Positions 22,212 through 31,921 of a stretch of DNA of 58,058 bases are shown in pieces. The stretch is from Scytalidium lignicola (taxonomy: Eukaryota > Ascomycota > Leotiomycetes): contig NCSJ02000275.1 in assembly GCA_002812745.2 (NCBI GenBank), forward strand, positions 1 to 58,058. Direction: 5' to 3'. The translations under genes were made by a program, and so were the position numbers. The first letter of the stretch is position 1; the number at the start of each line of letters is the position of its first letter. The notes beneath the pieces were generated by a model. That model saw only the letters and a list, made by a program, of their open reading frames with translations, was not told where the DNA came from and searched no databases.

Positions 22212-25200
22212 ATGGCGTCTCCAATCCCAACCCACCCACAGCCTAAGGTGGCACAGGATAAACCTAGCCCAGGAGACCTTTTGCTTGTTATTCGTAAGTA
22301 ATGCCTGATGCTGGGCGCGGGGAAGTCTTGAAGTCATTGAACAAATGGGAGATCGATGTACCCCCTTCAGCCATCGACAGAGAGTGTGGTTTCTGACATT
22401 TAAACAATACAGACGATTTCGCAGCCCGAAGCTCAGATGAGTTGACGTTGATAAAGGGAGACCGCGTGCATCTCATTGAACGAGATGATGAATTTGGAGA
22501 TGGATGGTATCTTGGAAGGCACTTGACCAGCGGCGCAACTGGTCTTTTCCCAGAGGGTAAGAACTCTGATTTCATGCGAAGATTGGTTTTTTGGCGCCCA
22601 TAAAAACTGACATCCTACTAGTGTATACTAGGCCTGCTCCTCGGGTTTCTACTTCGTTCGCTATGCCATCAAAACCTGTCGCAGACAACCAGATACCCTC
22701 TGCAAACACCGCAACCCCTGAGCCATCATCCTCGCACACAACTTCCAGCGTACCTGAGCAGCCCAATTCCGCTCCGGTCCTGGATGCTGATGGAGCTGCC
22801 CAAGCACAACGTAATATCAGTGCGTCAGTGCTAGATGCAATGTCTTCATCGTCTACACCTCCAGTCACTTCAACCCCAGACTTGCTCAAGCCTGCTGCTC
22901 CTGCCCCTGGTCAATCAGCAGTTCTGTCAAAAGGCGTCATCATGAGTTCAGCAGCAAAGCTACATACACATGGTTCTGATAGTCCAGTGATGAATGAGAC
23001 ACTGAGTGTAATTGACGAACATATCACGGACATGAACTCGCCACAGCACAGTGTGGTTGGCCGGATCACTAATGATTCTGGTAGTGAATATAGCAGCCAC
23101 ATAGATCACCGTTTATCATACATCAATGGAGAAGAAACGGATGAGGAGGAGGAAGGAACTTATACACGGGAGGACGTCGAAACATGGACCATCGATCAAG
23201 TTGCAGAGTATCTGTTTACAGCTGGCGTTGAAGCTTCGCATTGCGAGGTATTTCGGGATCAAGATATCACTGGCGATGTGCTTTTGAGTATGGACCAGAC
23301 ATCTGTCTTCCTCAAAGAGTTTAATTTGGGATCTGTCGGTCGAAGGTTAAAGACATGGCAAAAGATCAAACTTTTACAAGATGAAGTCAACGGAGAAGTA
23401 TCAACGCGACGAAACACGGCTACATATGGGAGCGATGCTGGTGTGGATGGTGCCAGTCAAAATCGAAGTCGAACCAATACTGTCACAAATCTACCCCGAA
23501 TACCTAGTTTGATGGATCGGCCAGGTTCACGTCATACTGCCCGCCTTTCGCAGCAACGACAGGAACCTACAACCCCAACATCTCCAGCCTCAAAGACGAT
23601 ACGAGGTAGCCCAACAAGACCAATATCAGACAATAGACCATCTGCGGCATCCATTCGTGAGTTCCATCATTCTCGGCAAAATTCAATAGCAGAGTCTACA
23701 GCTGCCTCGCCGCTCAGCAATGTAGTAGGCGACTTCACTAAACAGCAATCGCGACACAAGAAGGAGCCGTCGTTTGACAGAAACTGGACGATGGGAAATG
23801 CTTCACCGGCGGCTACTAACCGTCCTCTGTCCGCAGCTGGATTTCATGGAATATCAAGAAGCTCGACCGACCACATGTCTCAAAGTACAGGCCAGAGTGT
23901 TGCATTAGATGCACTCGATCGCGGATATTTCTCTGGAGGTGAAGCTGAAGGGCGACAGAGAAACGTTCTGAAAAAGCGGGGTAATTCTACTTCTCATTCA
24001 CGAAATTCGAGCTACACCGATGAGCAACGTGTCAGAAGTGCTACCACGCATTCACGCCAGTCGAGATTCGGAAGCGTGGATTCAATACGCGATACAGCGC
24101 CACCTTCGGCCGCACAAAAGTACTATGGCCTGTCAGTTAGTCGGCGGCGAACACCTTCAGCAAGCTCGACGGAGACCGGTCCACGGCCAACACCACCTCC
24201 AAAAGATAATTATGCGCGGACAGTAACCAAACTTGAAGGCAGTCCATATGAATCTATGCCTGTTTCTCCAACAGCAAAAGCTAGACATTCCCGTCCCTCA
24301 GAATGGTTATTACCGCTAAAACCTACTTCGCAATCTAAATATACCGGTCTTCGAGCGATTTCAGATGCAATTACTGGGCATGAGAAGGCCCATGCAACAT
24401 CATCTGCCGGTCAATCATCTTTGAAAGATTCGCCTATGAATTCTCCATCCTCTAAAACCGGCTCAAGTACTCCGTCCGGTGGTGCAAGTCTTGATCTTGA
24501 CCAGCAAGAAGCCAAAACTACCACCACTGTATCTAGTGCTTCTAGTCGTCCAAATAAAAAGAAGTCTAAGAAGGAGACGAGCGCCTATCAACGCGGACTT
24601 GAGCAGAAAACGCCACAGGAGCAGGTAGTCGACGCAGATTACAGTGGTTGGATGAAGAAAAAGAGTACAACTTTGATGGCAACTTGGAAATCACGACTCT
24701 TTGTCTTGAAGGGACGCCGATTGTCGTATTACTACTCCGAAGATGATACAGAGGAGAAAGGATTAATTGACATCTCTTTCCATCGTGTTCTTCCAGCAGA
24801 CAATGAACGACTTACTGGCCTACACGCCACGCTCACTGGAGCGACACACAGTCCTACCAGCCCACAAGGATCTCAAATCACGACTATGGCCGCAGAGAAT
24901 GCAGCCGCAGAACCAGAATCAACGCTGAGCAAGAGTAAAGGCGATTCCATGTTTATATTCAAACTGGTTCCACCAAGGGCTGGTCTTACCAGCGCAGTCA
25001 ACTTCACCAAACCCACGGTTCACTATTTTGCTGTCCCGAGTATCAAGGAAGGTCGGTTATGGATGGCTGCGTTAATGAAGGCTACCATTGATCGAGATGA
25101 CACAAAAGAGGTCACTACGACATATCAGCAGAAGACAATATCCCTGGCAAAAGCTCGTGCAATGCGGCATAGACCTCCGGCACTAATGAATGTCGATGAA

Positions 25201-25425
25201 CATGTAGAGGAAGAGGCCAACAAGACTCCAGATAGCGATAATGCTGGTTTAAACATAAGTGGTATAATCTTCGACCGACCACAATCTCGCGAAGGCGATA
25301 GTGGCATCTCTGGTGTATCAAAGCAAGAACAGCAGTTGACGCCCGCCATTGGGACCTCTACTCCCTCGACTTCCGAAACCAATAATTTAGAAACTTCCAA
25401 TGTAGAGACATCACAGACTGCCTGA
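22212..25425 (+). CDS. Boi1/Boi2-like scaffold (SH3-SAM-PH), 1009 aa
   Basis: Exons are 22212..22293, 22413..22556 and 22622..25425, both joins in phase 1 with GTAAGT and GTAAGA donors. Exons 1-2 make an N-terminal SH3 domain (GDLLLVIHDFAARSSDEL, KGDRVHLIERDDEFGDGWYLG, TGLFPEVYT). A SAM domain lies at about residues 264-330 (WTIDQVAEYLFTAGV, LLSMDQTSVFLKEFNLGSVG). A PH domain lies at about 748-890 (YSGWMKKKSTTLMATWKSR, LFVLKGRRLSYYYSE, then LWMAALMKATI), split by a low-complexity insert. The SH3-SAM-PH order defines yeast Boi1/Boi2 and S. pombe Pob1, which link Cdc42, formins and exocyst at growth sites. A role in hyphal tip polarity is inference from the family. The middle is Ser/Pro-rich and disordered. 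Confidence 0.9.
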
Positions 25426-26177
25426 AAGAGAGATTAGAGGGGGGGGTGGGCGACGCTTTTAATATGTTTCAATGTCAATTTTATAATTCCCTGTTAAGTG
25501 ACCTTCTAGCTCATTCATTCTATTTAATTTTATTATACTCAGATACCGCTGGCAGGACTGGCAAGACATAAGAGAAGACCTCGGGAAAGGCTTGATAGTG
25601 AAGCTGGGGTCGGGCTTGAATTTTAGGGGTTAGGAATGGAGCCCGGTTTTTTCTGGAAGGATGATTTAACGAAATGCACATGAGAATGACGAAGGAGAGA
25701 TACCTGTCAATTCACTCAATGAGTCCAATTAGCTTTTGTAGGGACACAGAAAGGTGTCAGAAGACCAACAACGTAGTAGTTGCTACTTTAGGAATAGATA
25801 TGGTTGTATTTTTCCTACCTAATCCGTATTGATAGTGACCTGCAATTTTCGTTCCGAAGTAACCTAATCTAGTGTGACCATTAGGATCGACAATTTAAGG
25901 TAGGTCATAGATTATCATTAAATTATATATACAGTAGAAAGGGCAATTGAACTGTATCTAGAAGAATCATAATACTATACACAGACGAATCATTATGCCT
26001 GTTGCAACGAGAACGCTTTTCATCCTCCAAAGCCAGAGATCCAGCCCGTCCCACCCATATACCAAGTTCGTAGGCCGCTAGCAAGTATTCTCAGCAACAG
26101 TCATAATATGAGACATCAAAACGATGAATTCTTTTCATTTGAAAATCTCCAAACGAAGTTTCCATTCAGCATTCGTA
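25426..26177. other. Intergenic between convergent 3' ends
   Basis: About 750 bp between the BOI-like stop (+) and the arrestin stop (-), AT-rich. A G run at 25440 and a TTAGGGGTTAGG-like stretch at about 25625 are isolated. No gene is seen. Confidence 0.5.
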
Positions 26178-27721
26178 TTATCTTGGATTCTTCTCTCCAG
26201 GTCTCGCGCTGTAACTTGGTAAACTCGACGTTTTCTCATCTATAGTCGGCGCATTTTCATCAGTGACACCACTGTACTCCCTCCTCGGTCCATCGCTAAC
26301 GGTAATATCCTCCGCAATGGCGTCTTCATAACTAGGGGGTGCATCATCAGCGGCTGGTGCACCAGCTGCTCCAAGTTGTGGGGGGTAAAGCGGGTCGTAT
26401 GTTGGTGCGTTAGGAGCTGAGGGTTGGGCAGGAGTTGGACTTGCAGGTCCGGGAGGGCGATTAGCCATGGCATTAACAAGGGCCGCTGGAGGTCTGATTC
26501 CTGAGAAGATATTCACTTGGAAACGGAGTGGTAGGTTGATGATTTGTGGCTGGAAGAGATGTCAGTCATTGCGACTAAATCCATTAAGTATTGCAAACTT
26601 ACTTGTATATGCCCAGGCGTTCCATAGCCAAATCCCACTTGCACTTCTAACTCATACTTCCTCGTAAGGTTGCAGGTCTGGAAAGAAGGGGCAACGGTAT
26701 TTGGTAAAGTAATGTTTTTCCATATTAGATTATCCACTACGGTCTCTGTACGTATCTTATCATTCGGTGTGCCAATTGGTATTGCAAGGTCCGATACACT
26801 AGCCAAAACCCAATTATTCATCTCTGTTCTTATTACATCAAAAGCCCGCACTTCTGTATATCCAAATAAACGAATTTGTAATGACATAAGGAAGGTTTGT
26901 TCTGGGCTCTCATTCATCTTCCTCACTAATATTCGTAGAGGTAACGTTTCATGACATGTGAGAATAGCAGGATTAGGAAGCCGGGCATCAACCTCTCCTT
27001 GAGGCGCAGTGTCAGAAAGGGGAGGAGCATTCTTCTTGAAAAGGGATGCCTTCCTCGCATATCCCGCTAACCCAGCTTGAAATGAGAATGGTCGACGGGC
27101 ATAGACCTCATTTGCTGTAGCTGGCGGTCGTGGAGGTTCAATGGGAAGAAATTTAAACCCAATAGCAGCTCTCCTATTTTCCTTGAACAACGACGGCCTT
27201 TGGACGGTGACTTTCACATAATATCGTATTTCTGCTTCACCAGGAAATCCAGTCAAAGAAGGTGGCAGTGTCTTTTTGACATGTCTATATTGTAATTGTT
27301 GCAGGCCTGATAATCCTAGTCCACCAAACCCACTGCCGGGTCCCATCTGCTGAGAAGCTGGGTCCCAGCAGCCACTGTTAATTGGAATCTTGAATTTGAA
27401 CGGATATTCATGTTTGCCTGCTCTCAATGTATAAGATGGTCCTATAGCAGGGCCTTGTTGTGGGAACACTTGTTGAACTCGATACAAGATCTTGTGATTC
27501 TCTAAAACAACCGTTTGCCTCTGGCTTGCACGAGGATCAACTTGACCAGGATATCTCTGATATGGCCGTAGCAGCCTTGTCGTACTTTCTCCCTCCAACT
27601 TTACGTGTATTCCAGAGACATTCTCGTCCTTTGTCAACACAAGGATGACCTTTCCAGTGATGAAATCAAGGTTTGTGTAGAAACTAGGAGGATTATCGAA
27701 CTGAACGCGAACACCCGACAT
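26178..27721 (-). CDS. Alpha-arrestin (ART-like trafficking adaptor), 496 aa
   Basis: Exon 1 is 27721..26603 and exon 2 is 26549..26178. The 53-nt intron GTAAGT...TTCCAG joins GTPGHIQ to PQIINLPLRF in phase 0. The N-terminal arrestin half is seen in FITGKVILVLTKDENVSGI and HVKLEGESTTRL. The C-terminal half is seen in LPLRILVRKMNESPEQTF and LQIRLFGYTEVRAFDVIR. The tail holds a perfect PY motif, APPSYEDA (about residues 443-450), plus a weaker LPSYSARP. PY motifs bind WW domains of Rsp5/Nedd4 ligases, so the protein should recruit ubiquitin ligase to plasma-membrane transporters. The cargo is unknown. The frame change at the intron otherwise makes it look like two genes. Confidence 0.85.
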
Positions 27722-28604
27722 GTCGAAGAAATAAACATACGAGTGGGACCGATTCTGTGCAAAACGAGGAGCAATTAAGGTTTTGTCAACAAGACACTTC
27801 TTTCCCAGACACCCAGCGGGGTCGCGTGTAAATATTGAGGCAGGAAGGATGTCGGAAGGCGACGAATCTAAAGGCGCTCAGCCTCGTTTCACCTGGCTTT
27901 GCTGCCTGGGCAGTGCAAAGAATGCAGCCACTTTTTACGTTGTCGTGGTTGTGAAGTTGGTTTAATACGAGCCTGCGCAGCGTTTTTGTGAGAATTAACT
28001 TAGGAAATACGTAGATGGGAAGCGCAGTTGCTGAAAAATTAATACAACTGAGACAATTTAACTGCTATCAAACAAAGGCTTATCGATAAAAATGTATGAC
28101 GTATTACCTACCCTAGTCACCTCATTTCTCGGTACCTCGGAGTGTTGCTGTGTTACAAACTCTACATTGTTCACTTCACTCAATGAGAAGCAGAGTTGAT
28201 ATCAGAGACCTTATTATTGCAGCATAATAGGCCGGTGACATCCTATAGCAGAATTTAACTTTGAATAAAAATTATGTAGCAAGTTGAGAACGGTAGGTAT
28301 ATAAACGGGATTTATTATTTAAAGAGGTTAAATTATAAACTCTAGACTCTAGATTGCACTAGAATTATATGTATCTAAATTAAGAGTCACTTGAATAAAA
28401 CACATATAAATCCTATGGATCTATTCAGGATGAATTCAATAACAGTTCCCAGAAAACCAATAAGAGTTGACAATATAAAATACATTGTTAAGCGCCCATT
28501 ATCCATAAGAGGCATTGACATGAAACGACCACCATAGGACAGAATGGCCCTATGAGAATAGGTAATCTAAAGCTGTGGATTACTATAACTTCGCTTTGTC
28601 GAAC
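27722..28604. other. Intergenic 0.9 kb; no gene seen
   Basis: AT-rich, upstream of the arrestin and downstream of the lipase. A 60-codon frame at 27783..27965 (+) lies next to the arrestin start and is not supported. Confidence 0.5.
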
Positions 28605-29720
28605 TCATAGGCCCTCTTTTGCTAGCATGTCTGCAATATCAAGGTAAAATGCAATAGCATTAAATCTGAAACTATTAGCTCATACATTAAACTGGGGATT
28701 GATATAGCTGACTTCCTCTTCTTTCCAGTCAAGTGCCAGATTAAACCCCTCAGTCTATTTGTCCAATTAATCAGATCTAAATGGCTAACACCAATCAAAG
28801 TTCCTTTATATGTCCCCCATTTGCTACTAGCCACACTAACAAGACCATCGTTTGGGCCTTCGATCCTCTCAACAACTCTATGCGACTGTAGAAAGGCACT
28901 CCACCAGTGAGCATCCACAACAGCCCCGTACGAGAAATAGCGTACATTGGGGTCATCTGGAGTTTTGGGATTAAATTCATCGATCATATACTTCATAGTT
29001 AACTGAAGGAATACGTCGGTAGTGAAACCAAGAGCTTCGATAACCCTGTACATGCGGGAAATATAATCAGGCCCAATCTGCTTGAAAACGTAGTCCGCGA
29101 AGGATGACCCTCGGTGAGGGGTGGCAATCGTCGTTAGGGACAGCACAGAGACATTATCGGGCTTTAGTCGCGAGATCATATATCGAGCATCTAGACCTCC
29201 CATGCTATGCGCCACAATATTAACAGCCTTCCCATTTACTTTTGCTGCTATCTGCTCCCGAAGATACGCGGCGCGCTCTTCAATGCTGCCGGATGCCGGC
29301 ACGGAGGTTGTTATGACTTCAATCCCATTTGCTCTCAAGGCTTCGGTGATTCCACGCCAGTACTGTATACTGGGAAGCAATGGTCCTGCTAAATGTAGCT
29401 CATCAAACCCCAAGAAACCATGTGCAAGGACAATGGGATACTTTGGTGTAGCTAACAAAAGGTCAGTGATTGACAGACGCCAAAAGTTAAGACGTTGTCA
29501 ACTTACCATATTTCCTTCGAATAGCAGCAAAATCATCCTCTATAGCTCGTCCAAGATCGTTTATCTTCGGGTCATCATCTGGCTTCTTGTTCTCTCCTCT
29601 CCTGCAAGCTTGAACTGATATGAAGCGTTGACCATATAGGTTAATTGGCCTGATCTTGTTACCTCGTAGGTATAATGCCCTCCATTTTGCGCGTGCTACA
29701 CGAGCAGTCAATAATGTCAT
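28605..29720 (-). CDS. TGL2: TGL2-like triacylglycerol lipase, alpha/beta hydrolase, 337 aa
   Basis: Exons are 29720..29507, 29451..28713 and 28665..28605. The first join (GTAAGT...TGTTAG) gives RRKYATPKYPIVLAHG. The second intron is 47 nt with a GTCAGC donor and TTTCAG acceptor and gives KKRKFNAIAFYLDIADML. The oxyanion motif is VLAHGFLG. The nucleophile is Ser154 in VAHSMGG. The acid is in EGPNDGLVS and the His in GVSHLDLINW. This is the bacterial-type lipase fold of yeast mitochondrial Tgl2 (326 aa). The N terminus (MTLLTARVARAKWRALYLRG) is Arg-rich without acidic residues, a plausible mitochondrial presequence. It probably hydrolyses tri- or diacylglycerols with short chains; that is inferred from the family. 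The frame without the last intron ends in an unrelated tail. Confidence 0.82.
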
Positions 29721-30218
29721 CGCTTGTAATTCATTGAATATATTCCTGCGTTGTTGGTGTTTTTATCCATTGTTGAAGTTGTCGCAAAGCAGCAACAATG
29801 GCTTGTGATTTTAGCAGTGACGTCGTTAGAAGCGCTTCTGCAGGGGGGCAGACAGATATGAATCTTAACGAGATCCACCTCCAGAGCCTCATTTATTTAC
29901 CTTATCAGATCGTAAAACAATGGCTGGTATTTAATGGGATATTCTTCTTTTAGGAGATTTATTAACTTCTGGTTCATTCCAAATCTGTGAACCATAGGTC
30001 TATCAATTCAAACCCCTTCAAAAGATAACATAATTTCTAAAGTGACCCAGCGCTTAGAATGGATAATTTTTAGCTTATAGAATACCAAAATTGGCTGTAC
30101 AAAAAGCGCCTAATTATAGCCTGTAGAGGTTTACACCAAACTAGACCATAACGATGCTGTTTCCTATCTCTAAAACCCGTAACCAGTCCCACTCAACTGC
30201 TGAGCTCGGTCATGTTAT
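29721..30218. other. Intergenic, lipase upstream / VMA10 3' region
   Basis: About 500 bp between two minus-strand genes; it contains the lipase promoter and VMA10 3' UTR. No gene is seen. Confidence 0.5.
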
Positions 30219-30915
30219 TCACTCAGGGACGACGATGCGTTCAGGAACCACAGGTTTAATCTCGAAAACTGCCTTAAGCAAATCAGTCACCACCTTGTCC
30301 GTTCCATTCTTTCCTGCCACCCCGATATCCTTGATCTTAACTTCGGCTTCCTTGTTGGCATCTTCTTCAGCTTTTTTGTTACCGCTTGTATGCTAAATTA
30401 TGCGCACATCAGTCCATCTTGAATATTCTTGTAGCGTTCAAGGTTGAATAGAGAGGGGTCTCTGGTGAGAACATACTTCCGACTCGAACTTCTTGAACGC
30501 CTCATCTTTCTCTTTTCTGTATGTCTCAATCTCTTTCTTCGCCTCGTCTCGTGCCTCTTTTACCCGCTTCGTCCGATCTGATTTCGTTAGTTTCCGAAAC
30601 GTATCTTCTGCAATAGCTCGGAAGGTTGGTTGCTAACATTCTCTTGCTACCAAACAGTTAGCAAGGTTACACAGATTGATCGATATCTAAGTCAGATCGG
30701 CCAACCTTTCTGTACTATTTTTTGTGCTTCTCTCTCGGCCTGTTTAGATATTAAGTGTTAACGCCATGTCCTACTCCTAACTTTCATCTCTATTATCCAT
30801 GGTTACTGCGAGACCTACGTCGAGCAGTGTTTGAATGCCTGCTGAGTTTTGTGCAGACTGTAGATAAATGTTAGTTAAAGCAACCTCATCATATAAAATG
30901 ACACGACTTTACCAT
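30219..30915 (-). CDS. VMA10: V-type ATPase subunit G, 119 aa, six coding exons including a 9-nt microexon
   Basis: Subunit G is part of the peripheral stalk that holds V1 to V0 of the vacuolar proton pump. Exons are 30915..30913 (just ATG), 30857..30819, 30739..30706, 30646..30638, 30577..30477 and 30392..30219. The joined product reads SAQNSAGIQTLLD, AEREAQKIVQK, AREY, RTKRVKEARDEAKKEIETY, then FKKFESEHTSGNKKAEED and LLKAVFEIKPVVPERIVV. This is the whole subunit G and its normal length (yeast 114 aa). The microexon supplies the conserved AREY between VQK and RTKRV. Skipping it with other acceptors gives either a deletion or an unrelated EDTFRKLTKS insertion. It is head-to-head with PET117. 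No open frame of useful size marks this gene, because every exon is short. Confidence 0.9.
30638..30646 (-). other. VMA10: 9-nt microexon of VMA10
   Basis: The coding-strand exon is CAAGAGAAT. It is preceded by GCTAACTGTTTGGTAG (branch point and acceptor) and followed by GTTAGC. The next intron ends CTAACGAAATCAG. With the flanking G and AT it encodes A-R-E-Y in phase. Confidence 0.8.
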
Positions 30916-31217
30916 GTTTGCGTTATCTTTGAAAGTGCCTAAGAGAGGGGGATGCGGTAGGGAAGCTCGTTATCACAATAAAGTTGGTTTGTACTGTAGC
31001 TCCAAATGCGACGCAAGCTCCCCATGTCTCCCACGCACCGATGCACCGCACGGGTAATTCCGCGCTACAGAAAAGTCCATTTACTACTTGCGCTATCTAG
31101 CAAGCTTACCTTCTCACCAACGCAGCTTTTAATTTTTGAGATTATATAACACTCAATTGCGGAAATCACACATTGTGGATGTAATCTTACGTTCAAGAAT
31201 AGCATTCCCCTGCTACG
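30916..31217. promoter_or_regulatory. Shared VMA10 / PET117 upstream region
   Basis: 302 bp between divergent start codons. No element is clear by eye. The pairing links a vacuolar pump subunit and a mitochondrial assembly factor without an obvious shared pathway. Confidence 0.4.
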
Positions 31218-31536
31218 ATGTCGCAAGCAGCCAAGCTTACTCTTACGGCTTCTACTTGCTTTGCCGCTGGCACCATCATCTTCGTACACTATGCGCAGCA
31301 AATAGAGAAATCTGTATGTCTTCTCTTATCTTCACGCCGAGAGTGAAGTAGTACACTGTTGGTTTTTGCTGACAATTTCCAGGCAATGCATGCGGGTGTA
31401 GTCCGAGACATGGAGCAGCNAAAAATTGAGGCAGGAAAGACAGTTAGATTTCGAAATGCAAAAGGCCATGGAGCAAGAATATAAGAAGATCCAGTCAGTC
31501 CATGATGGTTCGCAAGTTATGGATAAAGCTCGATAG
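31218..31536 (+). CDS. PET117: Cytochrome c oxidase assembly factor PET117, 82 aa
   Basis: Exon 1 is 31218..31313 and exon 2 is 31383..31536, intron GTATGT...TTCCAG, phase 0. The N terminus MSQAAKLTLTASTCFAAGTI carries the single hydrophobic segment typical of PET117. The second exon gives MHAGVVRDMEQQ, KLRQERQLDFEMQKAMEQEY, matching the family's RD-x-ERQ helical tail. Human PET117 is 81 aa. It is a mitochondrial inner-membrane factor needed for complex IV assembly, coupled to haem A synthase in yeast. The N at 31420 must be dropped (EQQKLRQERQ); keeping it shifts the frame and ends the protein early. The gene is too short and split to show as one open frame. Confidence 0.88.
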
Positions 31537-31921
31537 GGTCCCTGGATTCTCTCAACCGCTACTTCCTCTCTACCCTATCACTCTCCTCAATTTATGTATA
31601 TTACGGAATTTGTACTATATAAACGGCATTGGGCGGCGCAGGATCATAGGAAACATCTAGAAATATAGGCATTGAAGAAAGTATTATATGGCCTAGGAAC
31701 ATGGAAGATTATGTGTTTGTATCATTTATCGTCGCTATAACTGAAAATATAGCACACCCAAGCCTAATTTTTGCTCCAGAGGTCTGAGAACAATGTGCAC
31801 CAGTGTAAATAGATGTAACCGTTATCTCTTTTTCGCTGCAATCTTGATCCTAAACGCCCCCAAATGCAAAATGAAACACTTAACTGAGTTTGCTACAGCC
31901 TTACGCTCTTTGCCTATGTTC
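31537..31921. other. Intergenic between convergent 3' ends
   Basis: 385 bp between the PET117 stop (+) and the RPB2 stop (-), AT-rich. No gene is seen. The short frames at 31793..32072 (+) are antisense to the last RPB2 exon or lie in the flank. Confidence 0.5.

Noticed and set aside
25618..25636. Telomere-like TTAGGGGTTAGG
   Set aside because: Two imperfect copies only, in a 3' intergenic region; not an array.
26178..26516. An independent 112-aa Pro-rich protein next to the arrestin
   Set aside because: It is the C-terminal exon of the arrestin, joined through a 53-nt intron, and carries the PY motif.
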